A stretch of 64,000 bases of DNA from Erpobdella octoculata (GCA_963978895.1 OZ022243.1:5373761-5437760), one strand, 5' to 3'. Shown: positions 44,135 through 55,110, numbered from the stretch's first letter. Notes: generated by a model from the letters alone, not told the origin. A program made the numbers and translations.

Positions 44135-44740
44135 AGTAAGCAACCTCAAAATCAATGATGAGATTATTTCCAGAAAGCAGTGGAATGGTTGTGACTCCAC
44201 TGATGAATTTTCTCAGGTCCTGTTGAACTTTCAACTTGACATTACCAGCAATCGACCACAAAAACGAATACACCAGTGATTTGGAAGTGTACTTCTCAAA
44301 CGGTTCTTGATAGGAAACTGAACAGAGCTTCAAGCTAGTTATGGTCTTCAACATTTTGTTGGAAATATGGTTGCAGACGGGCAACACATTCCCTCTGAAT
44401 CTGCAATAAATTTAGCTCTAGATTAACCAACTAAGTTTAATTAAATTAGGAAGCAAGAGATACACAGCAAATACAATATTTCAGCCCATCTCAACAATAA
44501 TGATTTCGTACTTACCATGAGAGATGGTGAAACTTCTTTTTCTGTCCCATGTTCTGTGTTCTTGATTTCTTTTGTAGTATTTTGTCCTTTCCTTCTTTCA
44601 GTGGGATGATCTTCATTTTGAGAAGATAATTCTCAAACACCATCTCCATGGTCAGTACATCTTTATTGAACCAGACCATGCAAAATCTACTGACAGTGGC
44701 CAATGTGGCATAACGAAGGTCTTGAGCTTCAAACATGATT
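44135..44740 (-). pseudogene. DYNC1H1: Dynein AAA2 end exons
   Basis: 44121-44387, 88 codons open: YTSKSLVYSFLWSIAGNVKL, KVQQDLRKFISGVTTIPLLS, NLIIDFEVAYYPVC. 44512-44736, 74 codons open: FEAQDLRYATLATVSRFCMV, WFNKDVLTMEMVFENYLLKM. These two are collinear and well kept. The large intervening bundle (QLEHIMDL... in human) is largely deleted. Confidence 0.85.
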
Positions 44741-44769
44741 CCTATCTATGAAAAAGTCTCTTACATGAG

Positions 44770-45280
44770 TATTGCGAGAGAATAAAGATAGTTGAGGATG
44801 TTCGAACCAGCCTCTTCCAATGGTGGACTCAAATACATCACTTGATTAGTAATGCAAAGTTCTTTTTCTTTCGATTCATTTTTCAGCCAATTGTTTCCAA
44901 GCTTTAATTCCTTCCTCCACTCTGGTTGCCAGCCTGGTTTCGACCTAAATGAAAAGCAGTAATGACAAAAGAAATAATATCAAATTCTCCATCTATAACA
45001 ATTTCTTAGTTGATCTGCACAAACCTTTTGATCAAGTCTTGCATGACTTCTAAGAAAGTAGAATGACTTTAAGTGCACGAGTTTCACTTTAAGATCAATC
45101 TGATCGATGATGAGCAAGTCATCTACTTTTTCCTGAACTGAAAAGTGACCTCTGACATCTTATGGACAAAAAGGATCCAATTTGTAAAATTCCCATTACT
45201 TCCATGCAGTGGCAAGTTGATCTTTCATATGAGCTGTGATGCGGGTCTAGACGCTGTCAATTCTTTCATTATATCTGGAT
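44770..45280 (-). pseudogene. DYNC1H1: Dynein mid-tail fragments
   Basis: 44770-44950: VETRLATRVEEGIKAWKQLA, VMYLSPPLEEAGSNILNYL. 45020-45280: [46 protein letters not shown], then RITAHMKDQLAT. As at 28.8-29.4 kb, an N-tail scrap (RITAHMKDQLAT) sits just upstream of the FDPFCPED exon. Confidence 0.75.
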
Positions 45281-45409
45281 TGTTAAAACAGTTAATTTGT
45301 TAATATTGTGAAAAAAAATTTTAATTTTTAATTATTTTCGGAATAACTCCTCCATCTAAAAACCTTCTGCTGGCAGTTTATTACCAACAAAGTTACTTTT
45401 TCTCACCTC

Positions 45410-45970
45410 AATAGAGTTGATATCAGCTCCATCAATGTTGCCACTTCAACTCCTGAGGTTGTTGCTGCTATGAAGAAGATGTAACAGCAGGTCTCAAAAT
45501 TCTTACAATCACTTGTTGTAGCTGTTCATGCTGCATTTCGGTTCTGAGCATATTGCCAAACTTGGGCAGAACTTCCTTATGCTAGGAGTAGTATTTTAAA
45601 CAAACTTTTGATTGTACCTGAAATAAATTGTTTGCTTTCAGGACCCAGTCAAGTTTTGCCACCCATTGTGGCAGATTTGAATATTGATTGAGACTTAGGT
45701 CATCAACATGTTTCTGAACTTTTCCCATGAGTTCTAAGAAAGTAGAATGACTTTAAGTGTACGTGTTTTACTTTAAGATCAATCGGATCTGATTGACGAT
45801 AATGAGCAAGTTATCTACTTTTTTCCTGAACTGAAAAGTGACTTCTGACATCTTCTGGACAAAAAGGATCCAATTTGTAAGATTCCCATGACTTCTCATA
45901 CAGGTCCTGCTGCTCCTTGGGTGATCAAAGCTTGGATGTCTCTTTTCATGTCATGTCTGGTCTCACTTCA
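45410..45970 (-). pseudogene. DYNC1H1: Dynein mid-tail and the second RTEMQ-HEQLQ chimera
   Basis: 45750-45970: EVRPDMT*KETSKL, WESYKLDPFCPEDVRSHFSV. 45620-45750: [34 protein letters not shown]. 45530-45620: [27 protein letters not shown] joined to HEQLQQVIVRILRPAVTSSS (45410-45530). The TGA in the first exon is also present at 61.56 kb. Confidence 0.8.
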
Positions 45971-46059
45971 ATCTGATGAAAATTTATTTCAATTTATTAA
46001 AGACAAATAACTTCCTAGAAACTGTGTATATATAAGAAAATAAATCAGAAATAAGTGTA

Positions 46060-46500
46060 CCTTGTTGCACGACTTTTCTTATGACTTGACACTTTCATGA
46101 AGAGAAATTGCAAATATATACAGCTGGTGGAGGATACTAAAAAGCACTGTGAAGCTCAGACGTTTCAAGTTCTGGACCAGTTCCATGAATAGGTGCTCTT
46201 TTATTCATGATGGAAAAAATACGTTCTGATACTGGAATCTGAATTTGACTGAGCAAGATGAAATAAAAATTATTGTATAAAATTGAAATTGAACAAAAAT
46301 GGAGCAAACAAAAAACACATACCTGATTTGTGCAACATGACTTGCTGGTGGGATATCCAGCTTTGAATTTATCGTGAAGAGATTCAATATCATACTTGAC
46401 TCTGGATCAACTGTGTCTCTGATACTCTCTGATGGCTCCTCTAATGTTTGACTTCAGGAAGAGGGCATTTCAGAAGCATTCAATTGAGCCGTGATGCCGG
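46060..46500 (-). pseudogene. DYNC1H1: Dynein N-terminal tail fragments
   Basis: 46060-46210: VQNLKRLSFTVLFSIL then QLYIFAISLHESVKS*EKSC, with TAA where a Tyr is expected. 46320-46430: [20 protein letters not shown] in the frame next to the 62-codon ORF. 46430-46500: IRGAIRE and worn SEMPSS. Near copy of 61.68-62.16 kb. Confidence 0.75.
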
Positions 46501-46509
46501 TCTCCACAC

Positions 46510-46650
46510 GGTCATTATTCTTTGATCTGAAATCGTTCATATCGATAACAGCTTGTGCCAGTAATCTGGTGTCATTTTCATTTCCTGCTCAACCATTCAT
46601 TAATTTTGCAATCCTCCAGTACGATCAGATTGAAGAACTCTTTACCTGAG
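46510..46650 (-). pseudogene. DYNC1H1: Dynein linker scrap (INEWL segment)
   Basis: Minus strand: KEFFNLIVLEDCKINEWL, VEQEMKMTPDYWHKLLSI, LNDFRSKNN, with a small internal deletion and frame change. Comparable to 39.15-39.32 and 59.40-59.52 kb. Placed directly next to an N-terminal tail scrap, out of order. Confidence 0.75.
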
Positions 46651-46689
46651 ATGAAATCAACATTTCTGTATGTGATGTATCTGTATATG

Positions 46690-46885
46690 TTGTAAAATCG
46701 TATAAAGCTGTTGATAGAAAATCGTATAAAGCTGTTGATAGAAAATCGTATAAAGCTGTTGATAGAAAATCGTATAAAGCTGTTGATAGAAAATCGTATA
46801 AAGCTGTTGATAGAAAATCGTATAAAGCTGTTGATAGAAAATCGTATAAAGCTGTTGATAGAAAATCATATAAAGCTGTTGAGTT
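46690..46885. repeat. 24-bp tandem repeat, about eight units
   Basis: The unit gttgatagaaaatcgtataaagct is repeated head to tail almost perfectly. The flanks (gtatatgttgtaaaatc... and aagctgttgagttg) match unexpanded dynein intron DNA at 39350-39400 and 54630-54670. It is therefore a local expansion of that intron. The IENRIKLL and YTIFYQQL frames are artefacts. Confidence 0.95.
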
Positions 46886-46914
46886 GGATGCAAAATAATG
46901 ATCAATGATTATAT

Positions 46915-47580
46915 TAACCTGTGAAAGATGATCTTTCTCTTTTCCAAATATTCTTCGAGCACTTTCTGAATTTTACTCAGAAGGTCTGCCAACATCTCAA
47001 GTTGTCTTTGAACATTAGTTATGTTCAAAACATTCATGAATGCCACACTGTTGATTTGTTCTTTGACTTCGTTCTGATCAACTTGCCTTTGTTTTGGTAG
47101 TTGATTAGCTCAAGTTCATGAGTCTTCCATAATTTGCTGAGCTGAAATATAATTTTTTTTTAATTGTTTGAAATTTCTTCTTATTCAAATATAATTTTTT
47201 AAATATTGTTTGAAATTTCTTCTAACTTTGAATAACATTGTAATAATTTGCAGCAATAGAAACGAACCTGTTTCATGAACTTTTCAAGAGCTATTTCTCC
47301 TTGACCAACAAAAAAGACTTCTTTAATAATGACTTCCTTCCTAGCAAGATCAACATGATCAGGAGTCAACTCAACTCAGCCGACATGCAGACTTCTCCAT
47401 GAGCTTCTTCAATGTCTTTCCTTGACTGCTTTAGATTTAACTTCAACCATAAGAAAGTTGATCTTCGTATAAGAAGTGATGACGGATTTGATGTATTCAT
47501 AAGATGGATAAGTTCTCATGCAAGCTGATAATTCTTTCAGTTGTATCACAAGAACATCTAGAGATTGACGTATCTATTAT
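46915..47580 (-). pseudogene. DYNC1H1: Dynein linker fragments
   Basis: 46915-47040: [38 protein letters not shown]. 47060-47140: [33 protein letters not shown], joined out of order with the preceding piece. 47265-47580: FVGQGEIALEKFMKQV, NFLMVEVKSKAVKERH, then TYPSYEYIKSVITSYTKI and RQSLDVLVIQLKEL. Confidence 0.8.
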
Positions 47581-47704
47581 AACAACCACAAATGAAAACA
47601 AAAAAATAAGCACATTAATAAATTTTAATAAATTAAAATAAATCCATTTGTAAATTTTAATAAATAAAATAAGTATTAAATTAAATTAAATTATTACAAG
47701 ACCA

Positions 47705-48260
47705 ATCTAACCTTCCTCGGCTGGATGGACAACCGTGGTTGCTCTTTCATGTCATCAATTTGCTGCCAAATGGATGCCAGCTATTACAAAAAAAACTTTT
47801 GAGGTCTTGAAGTTCTTCATCCTCTGTTCATTGGGGCACATGTGACACATAATATATTATATGTTTAATAACAGGGTAATAATAATAATAATACAAAACA
47901 AATAACTCACCTCAACAGGTTTATTTCGTACCCAAGAAGATCAGATGTTTTGTTTTCAACAATCTTAAATTCAGAGATAATTTTCATTTGAAGCTGGCAA
48001 CTTGCTTTATATTGAAGAATCTTTTCTTTTAAGGATGTTACTGAACTCTACCCTTTGATGTAGTCAATATACAGCCAACTGTTGGGTAACTGGAATCTCT
48101 GTCTCTCCAATATTTCCTGACCTTCTTTATATAAATCCACCTTAAATTAAGCATGCTCACAATTAGTTTCCTAGAAATAGATTAATTAAAGTCTGATGTT
48201 GCTGCTGCTGGGATGAAGATGTAACAGCAAGTCTTAAAACTCTTACAATCACTTATGGTA
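47705..48260 (-). pseudogene. DYNC1H1: Dynein tail fragments and a cut N-tail exon
   Basis: 47705-47830: LQDLKSFF, WQQIDDMKEQPRLSIQPRK. 47925-48150: [57 protein letters not shown]. 48190-48260: LP*VIVRVLRLAVTSSSQQQ, the N-tail exon cut at its downstream edge. The LINE fragment abuts its upstream edge. Confidence 0.8.
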
Positions 48261-48740
48261 GCTGTCGTGGTGTCTGCAGAACCTGCAGCGATGAAATTGA
48301 ATGATAAAGTGACTAAGGGGTTTGTTGTGAAAGTTGGGGTTCATCAAGGTTCTGTTCTCAGTCCGTTGTGTTTCATCATTGTGTTAGAGGAATTATCCAG
48401 GACATTCAGAGGTGGTCTATCTATAGAGCTATTGTATGCAGATGATTTAGTTCTGCTGGCAGACTCAGAAGAAATTTTGGTTGAGAAGATAAAGAAGTGA
48501 AAGCAGGTATGGAAAAGAAAAGACTGCAAAGAAATCTGGAAAAGACTAAAGTCATGAGATGTCGAGATGCTGCTGAGGGTCAACCAGCTAAGATAGGAAA
48601 GTACCCGTTCAAATTCCATCAGAGTGTGTAGTAAAGAAGTAGCTTCAAATTCCATCAGATGGGTCCATAAGAAGTGCAGGAAGATTAAAGGCAAATTGAA
48701 AGAAATAACAAATATCACTGGGAGAGGGTTAGAATGTCAG
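48255..48740 (+). mobile_element. LINE reverse transcriptase fragment, second copy
   Basis: Almost identical to 30829-31305: VVKVGVHQGSVLSPLCF, ELLYADDLVLLADSEEI, KAGMEKKRLQ, then the stop and the SNSIRWVHKKCRKIKGKL remnant. It lies inside the large duplicated block, so it was copied with the surrounding dynein DNA and did not insert independently. Confidence 0.85.
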
Positions 48741-48779
48741 CCATGATCTAACCATTACTGATCATTACTGATTGTACTG

Positions 48780-49390
48780 ATAAGGATTTCGTACTTACCA
48801 TGATAGATGGTGAAACTTCTTCTTTCTGTTCCTTGTTCTGTGCAAAATTGAGCAAGAGCACTGTACTGTTGAGAAGTAATTTCAATTTCAGCAATCGCAG
48901 CATCTGTTTCTTTGAATCTCCATTGATGGTCGACATTTAATTCTTGAACGATTCACTTCCCTGCTCCCATCTGGCTCTCTCACCAGTCAAACTGTTCAAC
49001 AAGGCCACACTTTTTCCGACCTAAAAGGAACACTCATTTGGTTTAAAATTAGTTAATGTATTAACTAATAGTTAAAAATTTAATTGTTATAGTTAACAAT
49101 TTCAAAACAACAAAAAACCTTGGTCTCAAGAGAAGCAAGATCAGCTTTGATGACTTATGCTTGACTAATAAGGAGAGCTTATTCCTCCTTGTAGTACCTG
49201 GTGATCGACTTGTCAAGTTGAGCTGCAAGATTTTGTATCTCTTTATTGTTTTTCCTCTTTTCATTGGCCTCCACTTTCAAAGCAGATTGCAAATGTCTTC
49301 CATGCAATTTCAGGAGAGCAGGCAGACTGCCGAGAGATCTCATTTCCACAAGATTCTGTTTTTATATCTCTTTCACAGATGCTTGATTAA
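48780..49390 (-). pseudogene. DYNC1H1: Dynein stalk, AAA5-skipping chimera (second copy)
   Basis: 49290-49350: QNLVEMRSLGSLPALLKLHG (start of the binding domain). 49110-49270: KVEANEKRKNNKEIQNLAAQ, LDKSITRYYKEE*ALLISQA, VIKADLASLETK. 48960-49020 and 48780-48940: ERARWEQGSESFKN*MSTI, then SKETDAAIAEIEITSQQYSA. The nonsense codon is at 48937-48939. Copy of 31.34-31.98 kb. Confidence 0.8.
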
Positions 49391-49399
49391 ATTTCTTGA

Positions 49400-49860
49400 T
49401 TAAAAGATTCTAATAAACCTTTTTTACATCTAATTTTCTTCGATGTTTTCCATTTGTTTCTCGAGAGCTTGTTGGATTTTCATTGATGTTTGCTTCTTAC
49501 ATTTGACTTCGTGTTCATCTTTGACCTTTCCAATTCTTGCATTTGCCTGGTGAAGTGTCATGTGAACAAACACCATAGTTGATATGACAGCTTCCCTGTG
49601 AGTACTTGGCACTGGAATGTTCTCTGGGAGACTCGTCATGTTTTGACATGCTGAATACTACAATACAATAAAATATCAAATAAAAAACTTGAAAGTGATA
49701 ATGATAATATAATTAAAAGTATATTTAACAATTTATATTAATTTAAAACCTACATTTGGTTTTTCCATGTCTATCTTAGAAGTGAATTCTTTTCCAACTT
49801 GAGAGTATGCACTGTTACTCCAGTCATCAAACTAGTTCAGCACACGTCTGGTAACAAGAA
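49400..49860 (-). pseudogene. DYNC1H1: Dynein AAA4 end fused in frame to stalk (second copy)
   Basis: 49430-49639, 69 codons open: [35 protein letters not shown], then directly VKDEHEVKCKKQTSMKIQQA. 49750-49860: [26 protein letters not shown]. Same join as at 32.1 kb, with fewer substitutions from the family consensus. Confidence 0.8.
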
Positions 49861-49954
49861 CAGTAAAAATTTTCAGTAATTTCATGAATTGTTGAGAACA
49901 ACTTCATATATGAAATTATACAAGCAGAAACACCATCCTACATACAAACTACTA

Positions 49955-50775
49955 ACCTATTGAGCAGAGCAGGTGAAGTAGATGCCCAATCCTTGAGACC
50001 TTCTGATGAAGGATTCATTGTGAATACAACATTAAAATTGTAAATCACCTGCTGAGTGAACCAATTGTACAGCTCTTCGTTTGTGTCGATCATCAGAACT
50101 TATTTCTGTGCACTATCTTTACACTGAGTCATCGATGTAGTCATTTCATCTCCTTCAAACAATCTTTATGCTGAGTCATCAATGTAGTCATTTCGTCTTC
50201 TTCAAACAATGTGGAAATCTCTCAGTTTGAATCTGCAATAAATTTAGCTCTAGATTAACTAACTAATCTTAATTAAATTAAGCAGCAAGAGAGACACAGC
50301 CAATATAACAATATTCCAGCCCATCTCAACCATAATGATTTAGTACTGACCAGGAGAAATGGTGAAACTTCTTTTCTCTATCGCTTGTTCTGTGTTCTTG
50401 ATTCCGTTTGTAGTACCTTGTCCTCTACTTCATCCAATGGGATGCTCTTCATTTTGAAGAGATAATTCTTGAACACCATCTCCATGGTCAGTACATCTTT
50501 ACTGAACTAGACCATGCAAAATCTACCTACAGACCATGCCACATCTACTGACAGTAACCAATGTGGCATAACAAATCTCTTAAGCTTCAAACATGATTCC
50601 TATCTATGAATGCGCGATAGGGGAACCCTTATAAAAATGCAGCATGAAAATTGTACATCATCTGCTGAGTGAACCAATTGTACAGCTATTCTCGTGTGTC
50701 GATCTTCAGACCTTCTTTCTGTGCACCATCTTTATGCTAAGTCATCAATGTAGTCATTTTGTCTCCTTCAAATTA
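49955..50775 (-). pseudogene. DYNC1H1: Dynein AAA4, AAA2, AAA4 fragments, misordered
   Basis: 49955-50225: [59 protein letters not shown]. 50350-50600: worn AAA2 end (MVFKNYLFKMKSIPLDEVED). 50630-50775: a further AAA4 piece, [20 protein letters not shown]. An AAA2 fragment is thus wedged between two AAA4 copies, as in the left copy at 32.5-33.3 kb. Confidence 0.75.
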
Positions 50776-51370
50776 ATTCGGAAACCCCTCTGTTGGCAAG
50801 TAAAATCTTCGTTCTCTCCATAAAAAGTGGAGTCAAGTACTTTTTTTTCATCCATTATGAAACATATTTTCTCATCCTGAAGACCACAATTAGTCACAAT
50901 ATGCAAAGTGTCCATTCTTTCCAAAAAACTGGAGTTTGAAAGACTAAACAATCTTCTTCTTTCATTCCTTAAACATTCTTGTACCTGTGACTTCAGATAC
51001 AGTTCAACAATAGCATTCATCAGAGGCTCAGCATAAGGTTTCAAGCTGGTTATGATCTTCAACATGGCTCTATTGAAGATGCAATAAATTTGACAGAGTG
51101 ACACTTCAACTGGATAACCCACGTAACAACGGGGACACAATGCAAACATCTGAAAACAATCACAACATTTTTATAACAGAAAACAACTTTGTCTTTAAGC
51201 AAAAATGCAAACTTATAAAACTGAACACAATACCTGTGTGACAGAAGCTTTCTTCCATGATCAGTTGGAGGATTGCAGGCACCAACAAATTGGATTCTTT
51301 TGAGTTTGATCAGAGGTTCTATAGAAGCCATCATGTTCAACCATTTGTCTCAAGAAGGAAATTATTCTTT
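50775..51370 (-). pseudogene. DYNC1H1: Dynein AAA3-AAA4 in-frame fusion (second copy)
   Basis: 50754-51149, 131 codons open, matches 33324-33704 residue for residue until the last few codons: [49 protein letters not shown]. 51235-51370: [20 protein letters not shown]. The AAA3 piece is good; the AAA4 pieces are in inverted order. Confidence 0.85.
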
Positions 51371-51544
51371 GAGTTCTGAAGAAAAATAATAAATTGTTAA
51401 TTTATACAAGGTAGATCAAGCTCCACAAGTGAGAAAAAGAAAGTAAATGAAAAGTGAGTCTCTCTGAACTCTCTTCAAAGGATGTAAAGTAGATTAATAA
51501 TCTCACGTGCATGAAATACATCATTTAATACCTACCATATTTAT

Positions 51545-52135
51545 CCATATCAGAAAGATTTATTTCATCGCAGAACAAAACAAGACACTTGTTGAGTTGA
51601 AGAGGCGACAGCACAAAACCGTTTGAGTTCTACGATAGTCACAGTAATGATCTAAGACCCTCATCATCAATTCGGGTGTTGTGGCAAGGGAGAAGTTCAG
51701 ACCTACCACCTGGTTTCAAAAAGTTAAATTATACATATATTGTAAATATAATTTGAGTGACTAACTCAACAGTGACTACCAGACATAACTACACTGTTCA
51801 ATTGCTCAACTTAACTAATCTTAATTAAATCAGGCAGCAAGAGAAACATAGCAAATACAATAATATTCCAGCCCATCTCAACGATAATGATTTCGTACTT
51901 ACCATGAGAGATGGTGAAACTTCTTCTTCCTATCCCTTGTTCTGTGGTCTCGATTTCTTTTGAAGAACACTGTCCTTCCTTTCATCCAGTGGGATGCTCT
52001 TCATTTTGAGAAGATAATTCTCAAACACCATCCCCATGGTCAGTACATCTTTACTGAACTAGACCATGCAAAATCTACTGACAGTGGCCAATGTGGCATA
52101 ATGAAGGTCTTGAGCTTCAAACATGATTTCTATCT
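51545..52135 (-). pseudogene. DYNC1H1: Dynein AAA3 Walker B exon and AAA2 end
   Basis: 51545-51710: [31 protein letters not shown], then after a frame change [16 protein letters not shown]. 51895-52135: [20 protein letters not shown] with an in-frame stop, MGMVFENYLLKMKSIPLDE. No AAA3 Walker A between them. Copy of 34.1-34.7 kb. Confidence 0.8.
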
Positions 52136-52214
52136 ATGAAGAAGTCTACAAATTGTATGATCGGAGCACCCTTTTCAAGAACCCAGAACTGCAAATCTAA
52201 TAAACAAACATTCG

Positions 52215-52785
52215 GTGGTATTCCAAGATGTTCACCATTTGGAAGAGTCAACAACTTATTGTTATAAAGAACCAAGTTGAGATTCTCAACCCATTTTGGA
52301 TCAACGTTGCCATCAAATATGATGCACTGTCTTTTTCATATTTCTCCTCACACGCTTTCAGTGATCCTGGAATATAAAATTTCCCTCATAGTATTCAAAA
52401 AAATGTACAAATAATACGACAAATATGTTATAAAACTCCTACTTTCTGGATGTGTGTGAAAAGTCTGTCGGTCCATTCTTTTGTGTTCTGGCGTGTGCTT
52501 CCATAAAAGGTATCTTTTGAAATCGACTGAAAAATGGCAAACATTTAATTGTAACGCTTTTTGAACCACAAGTTTTGTCACATATATTATCACAATTATC
52601 AAGATAAACTTTCTTAAACAAACTATTCATAACATATCGCCATGATAATATCACAACAACAAACAAAAAATTTCAAAGTTACTTTGGATCAATAAAACTT
52701 TCCAGGCAGTACTTTTACCACTACCACTTGGTCCAACCATCATTAATCTATGGTGGATGTTCGTAATCTGGTACAGCTGCAAAAC
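52215..52785 (-). pseudogene. DYNC1H1: Dynein AAA2 exons including an intact Walker A
   Basis: 52680-52785: [33 protein letters not shown]; the AAA2 Walker A is complete, then a deletion. 52440-52530: SISKDTFYGSTRQNTKEWTD, RLFTHIQK. 52215-52350: [34 protein letters not shown]. These three are collinear with the protein and fairly well kept. Confidence 0.85.
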
Positions 52786-52859
52786 AAGTTAAATAAAATT
52801 TTAAATATAACATGCTAGAAAAAATTGTAAAACAGTAATCAGAAAGTTCAAATTTACTT

Positions 52860-53330
52860 TTTGCATCCAGAGACCATCATGTTCAGAATCTCCATCTCCA
52901 TGGACAAGAAAAATGTCATCGCAGACTTTTCTCTGTTTCTCCTTTAGCTTCAACATTTCGGCTGGATGATACGATACTCCAGGAAATACAACAGACTGTA
53001 CAACAATGGAATGTCTTCGGCCATGAGTTTCAGAACCATCGTTTCCATTATTCTGTGGATGGTCATATCATAGCTTACTTTCACTTGCTTTCCAACCTTT
53101 TACCACTACCACTTGGTCCAACCATCATCAATACGCGGTGCATGTTCATTATCTGGTACAGCTGCAAAACGTTCAAAATGCTTGCTTATATCTTGTTCAA
53201 GCAGTTGTTCTGCAATGGCAAACTCATCAACAGTTTCTTGTCTTTCAAGCATTCTTTGTTTGATTGCTTGAATTTTATCTCTTTTCAGAGCCCTATAAGG
53301 GGAATGAGGAGACAACTGTTGAAGTAAAGC
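52860..53330 (-). pseudogene. DYNC1H1: Dynein AAA1-AAA2 chimera (third copy)
   Basis: 53106-53315: [40 protein letters not shown]. 53060-53150: AAA2 P-loop (GPSGSGK) fused to AAA1 VGKQVK/YDMTI, then to [19 protein letters not shown] at about 53030. 52860-53000: [47 protein letters not shown]. Confidence 0.8.
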
Positions 53331-53409
53331 CTTAAAAAAAAACTCATTTGCATATCGGTTGCAAGAAATCTACCTATAAAGTACAAATATTTATGGAAAA
53401 CCAAATAAA

Positions 53410-53910
53410 CTTACTTGAAGAATGGAACAATTTTCTCTGAAACATTTTCACCAGTTCTGAATCCTTGCGAGTAACCTGAGCAATAAGTTGCTTATCGGCG
53501 TCGTCATAGCCAGATTTCTGCTGAAGAACTTCTTCAAATTATCTGGAAGATTTGATCTGCCTGCATATCAAGGGTTCATGGCAATGAAGATGGCCATGTC
53601 ATAGTTTATTTTCACTTGCTTTCCAACCAATTCTGCTTGTATCCGTGTTGCTATATCAATAGTGTTCATATGATTAATTTTAATATTTAACAGTTTGTAC
53701 AAGTCTCTCCTGCACACCGAAATATTCAAATCCATAATTGAATCTTGCATCGGCTGTGGTGATGCTCAATTGTTCTAAGACGTCAGTAATCTTTGGATCG
53801 AAATAAGACCTCATCTGTGAAACCCACTCAAAGTTTAGAGGATTTGATACTTTATTCTTCAAAATCAGTCTGGTCACATCTTTCTGATGGACCGATTCAG
53901 TAATCTGAAA
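53410..53910 (-). pseudogene. DYNC1H1: Dynein AAA1 fragments
   Basis: 53680-53910: [57 protein letters not shown]. 53568-53660: [22 protein letters not shown]. 53410-53570: [16 protein letters not shown] then frame-shifted, [20 protein letters not shown]. The Walker A and Walker B part of AAA1 between LVQT and VGKQVK is wholly missing. Confidence 0.8.
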
Positions 53911-53969
53911 GTAATGAAAAATCCTAATTAGGTATTCTTTATTGAGGTGATGAATGAATGTAATTATCA

Positions 53970-54605
53970 GAAAATTACCAAATGTTTGAGTTTCTTCCTT
54001 GTCACAGGAGGCTACTCGTAAAGAACAGAATCAGCAAGAACATTTTGAGTAGCCTCCATAATGTCGAGTACATCTTGTGTGGCAGTCTCATAACCTGGTC
54101 CTTTTTGCTCTATTGTATGAAGAGCTTTTTCAAAATTTTTGGACCAGGTATTCTTTATTGATGTGATGAATGAATGTAATTATCAGAAAATTACCAAATG
54201 TTTGAGTTTCTTCCTTGTCACAGGAGGCTACTCCTAAAGAACGGAATCAGCAAGAACATTTTGAGTAGCCTCCATAATGTCGAGTACATCTTGTGTGGCA
54301 GTCTCATAACCTGGTCCTTTTTGTTCTATTGTATGAAGAGCTTTTTCAACATTTACATACTTTAAAATTTGAGCTGCCAGAACAACTAGTTGAGCATGAA
54401 ATAACGAATTATTGGCCCAAAGGAGATACTTTTGGGGATCAATATTCTTTGATCTGAAATCGTTCATATCGATAACAGCTTGTGCCAGTAATCTGGCAAG
54501 TGTCAATCTCATTTCCTGCTCAACCATCATCAACCATTCATTAATTTTGCAATCCTCCAGTACGATGGGATTGAAGAACTCATTACCTGAGAAATTAACA
54601 TACAT
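53970..54605 (-). pseudogene. DYNC1H1: Dynein linker end exons (right copy of a recent duplication)
   Basis: 54234-54605, 123 codons open and identical in protein to 38960-39331: [79 protein letters not shown]. 53970-54150 is a partial tandem duplicate of the last exon (ETATQDVLDIMEATQNVL), with FWSKNFEKALHTIEQ before it. Confidence 0.85.
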
Positions 54606-54689
54606 AATTTCTGTATGTGATCTAGCTGTATATGTTTTAATGTCGCGTAAAGCTGTTAAGTTGCATGCAAATTAATGATCAATGATTAT

Positions 54690-55110
54690 ATGAACCTCAG
54701 GAAAGATGATCCTTCAAACTATCTTCTTGTTTTCTTCCTTCTTATTTTTCATCAATTCTCTCAGCTGAGTTTCATCAATGGCCTGAAATCGCTCACCGTA
54801 TTCATAGCCGCTTTCAGACCTGTGTCATTGTCAAAACTAAGAGTGGTATGAGATCATTTGCCAACTTTCAAAATATTTAGTGTAAGAGAAATTTCAATGT
54901 TCCCTCCTTTCTTGTGTGCTTTCAATAGAGTTCTTTTCAAATTCAACTAGAAACTAATTTCTCAGAGAGCTGTTCCAGAGGATGTATCTCTGTTTATTTT
55001 TGACCAATGATGGTCAAAATTTAATTCTTGAACGATTCACTTCCCTGCTCCCATCTGGCTCTCTCACCAGTCAAACTGTTCAACAAGGCCACACTTTTCC
55101 CGACCTAAAA
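54690..55110 (-). pseudogene. DYNC1H1: Dynein stalk/N-tail chimera (copy)
   Basis: Near-identical to 39.41-39.83 kb: ALLNSLTGERARWEQGSESF, stop at 55021-55023, then [47 protein letters not shown]-terminal tail sequence follows directly on the end of the stalk. Confidence 0.8.
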
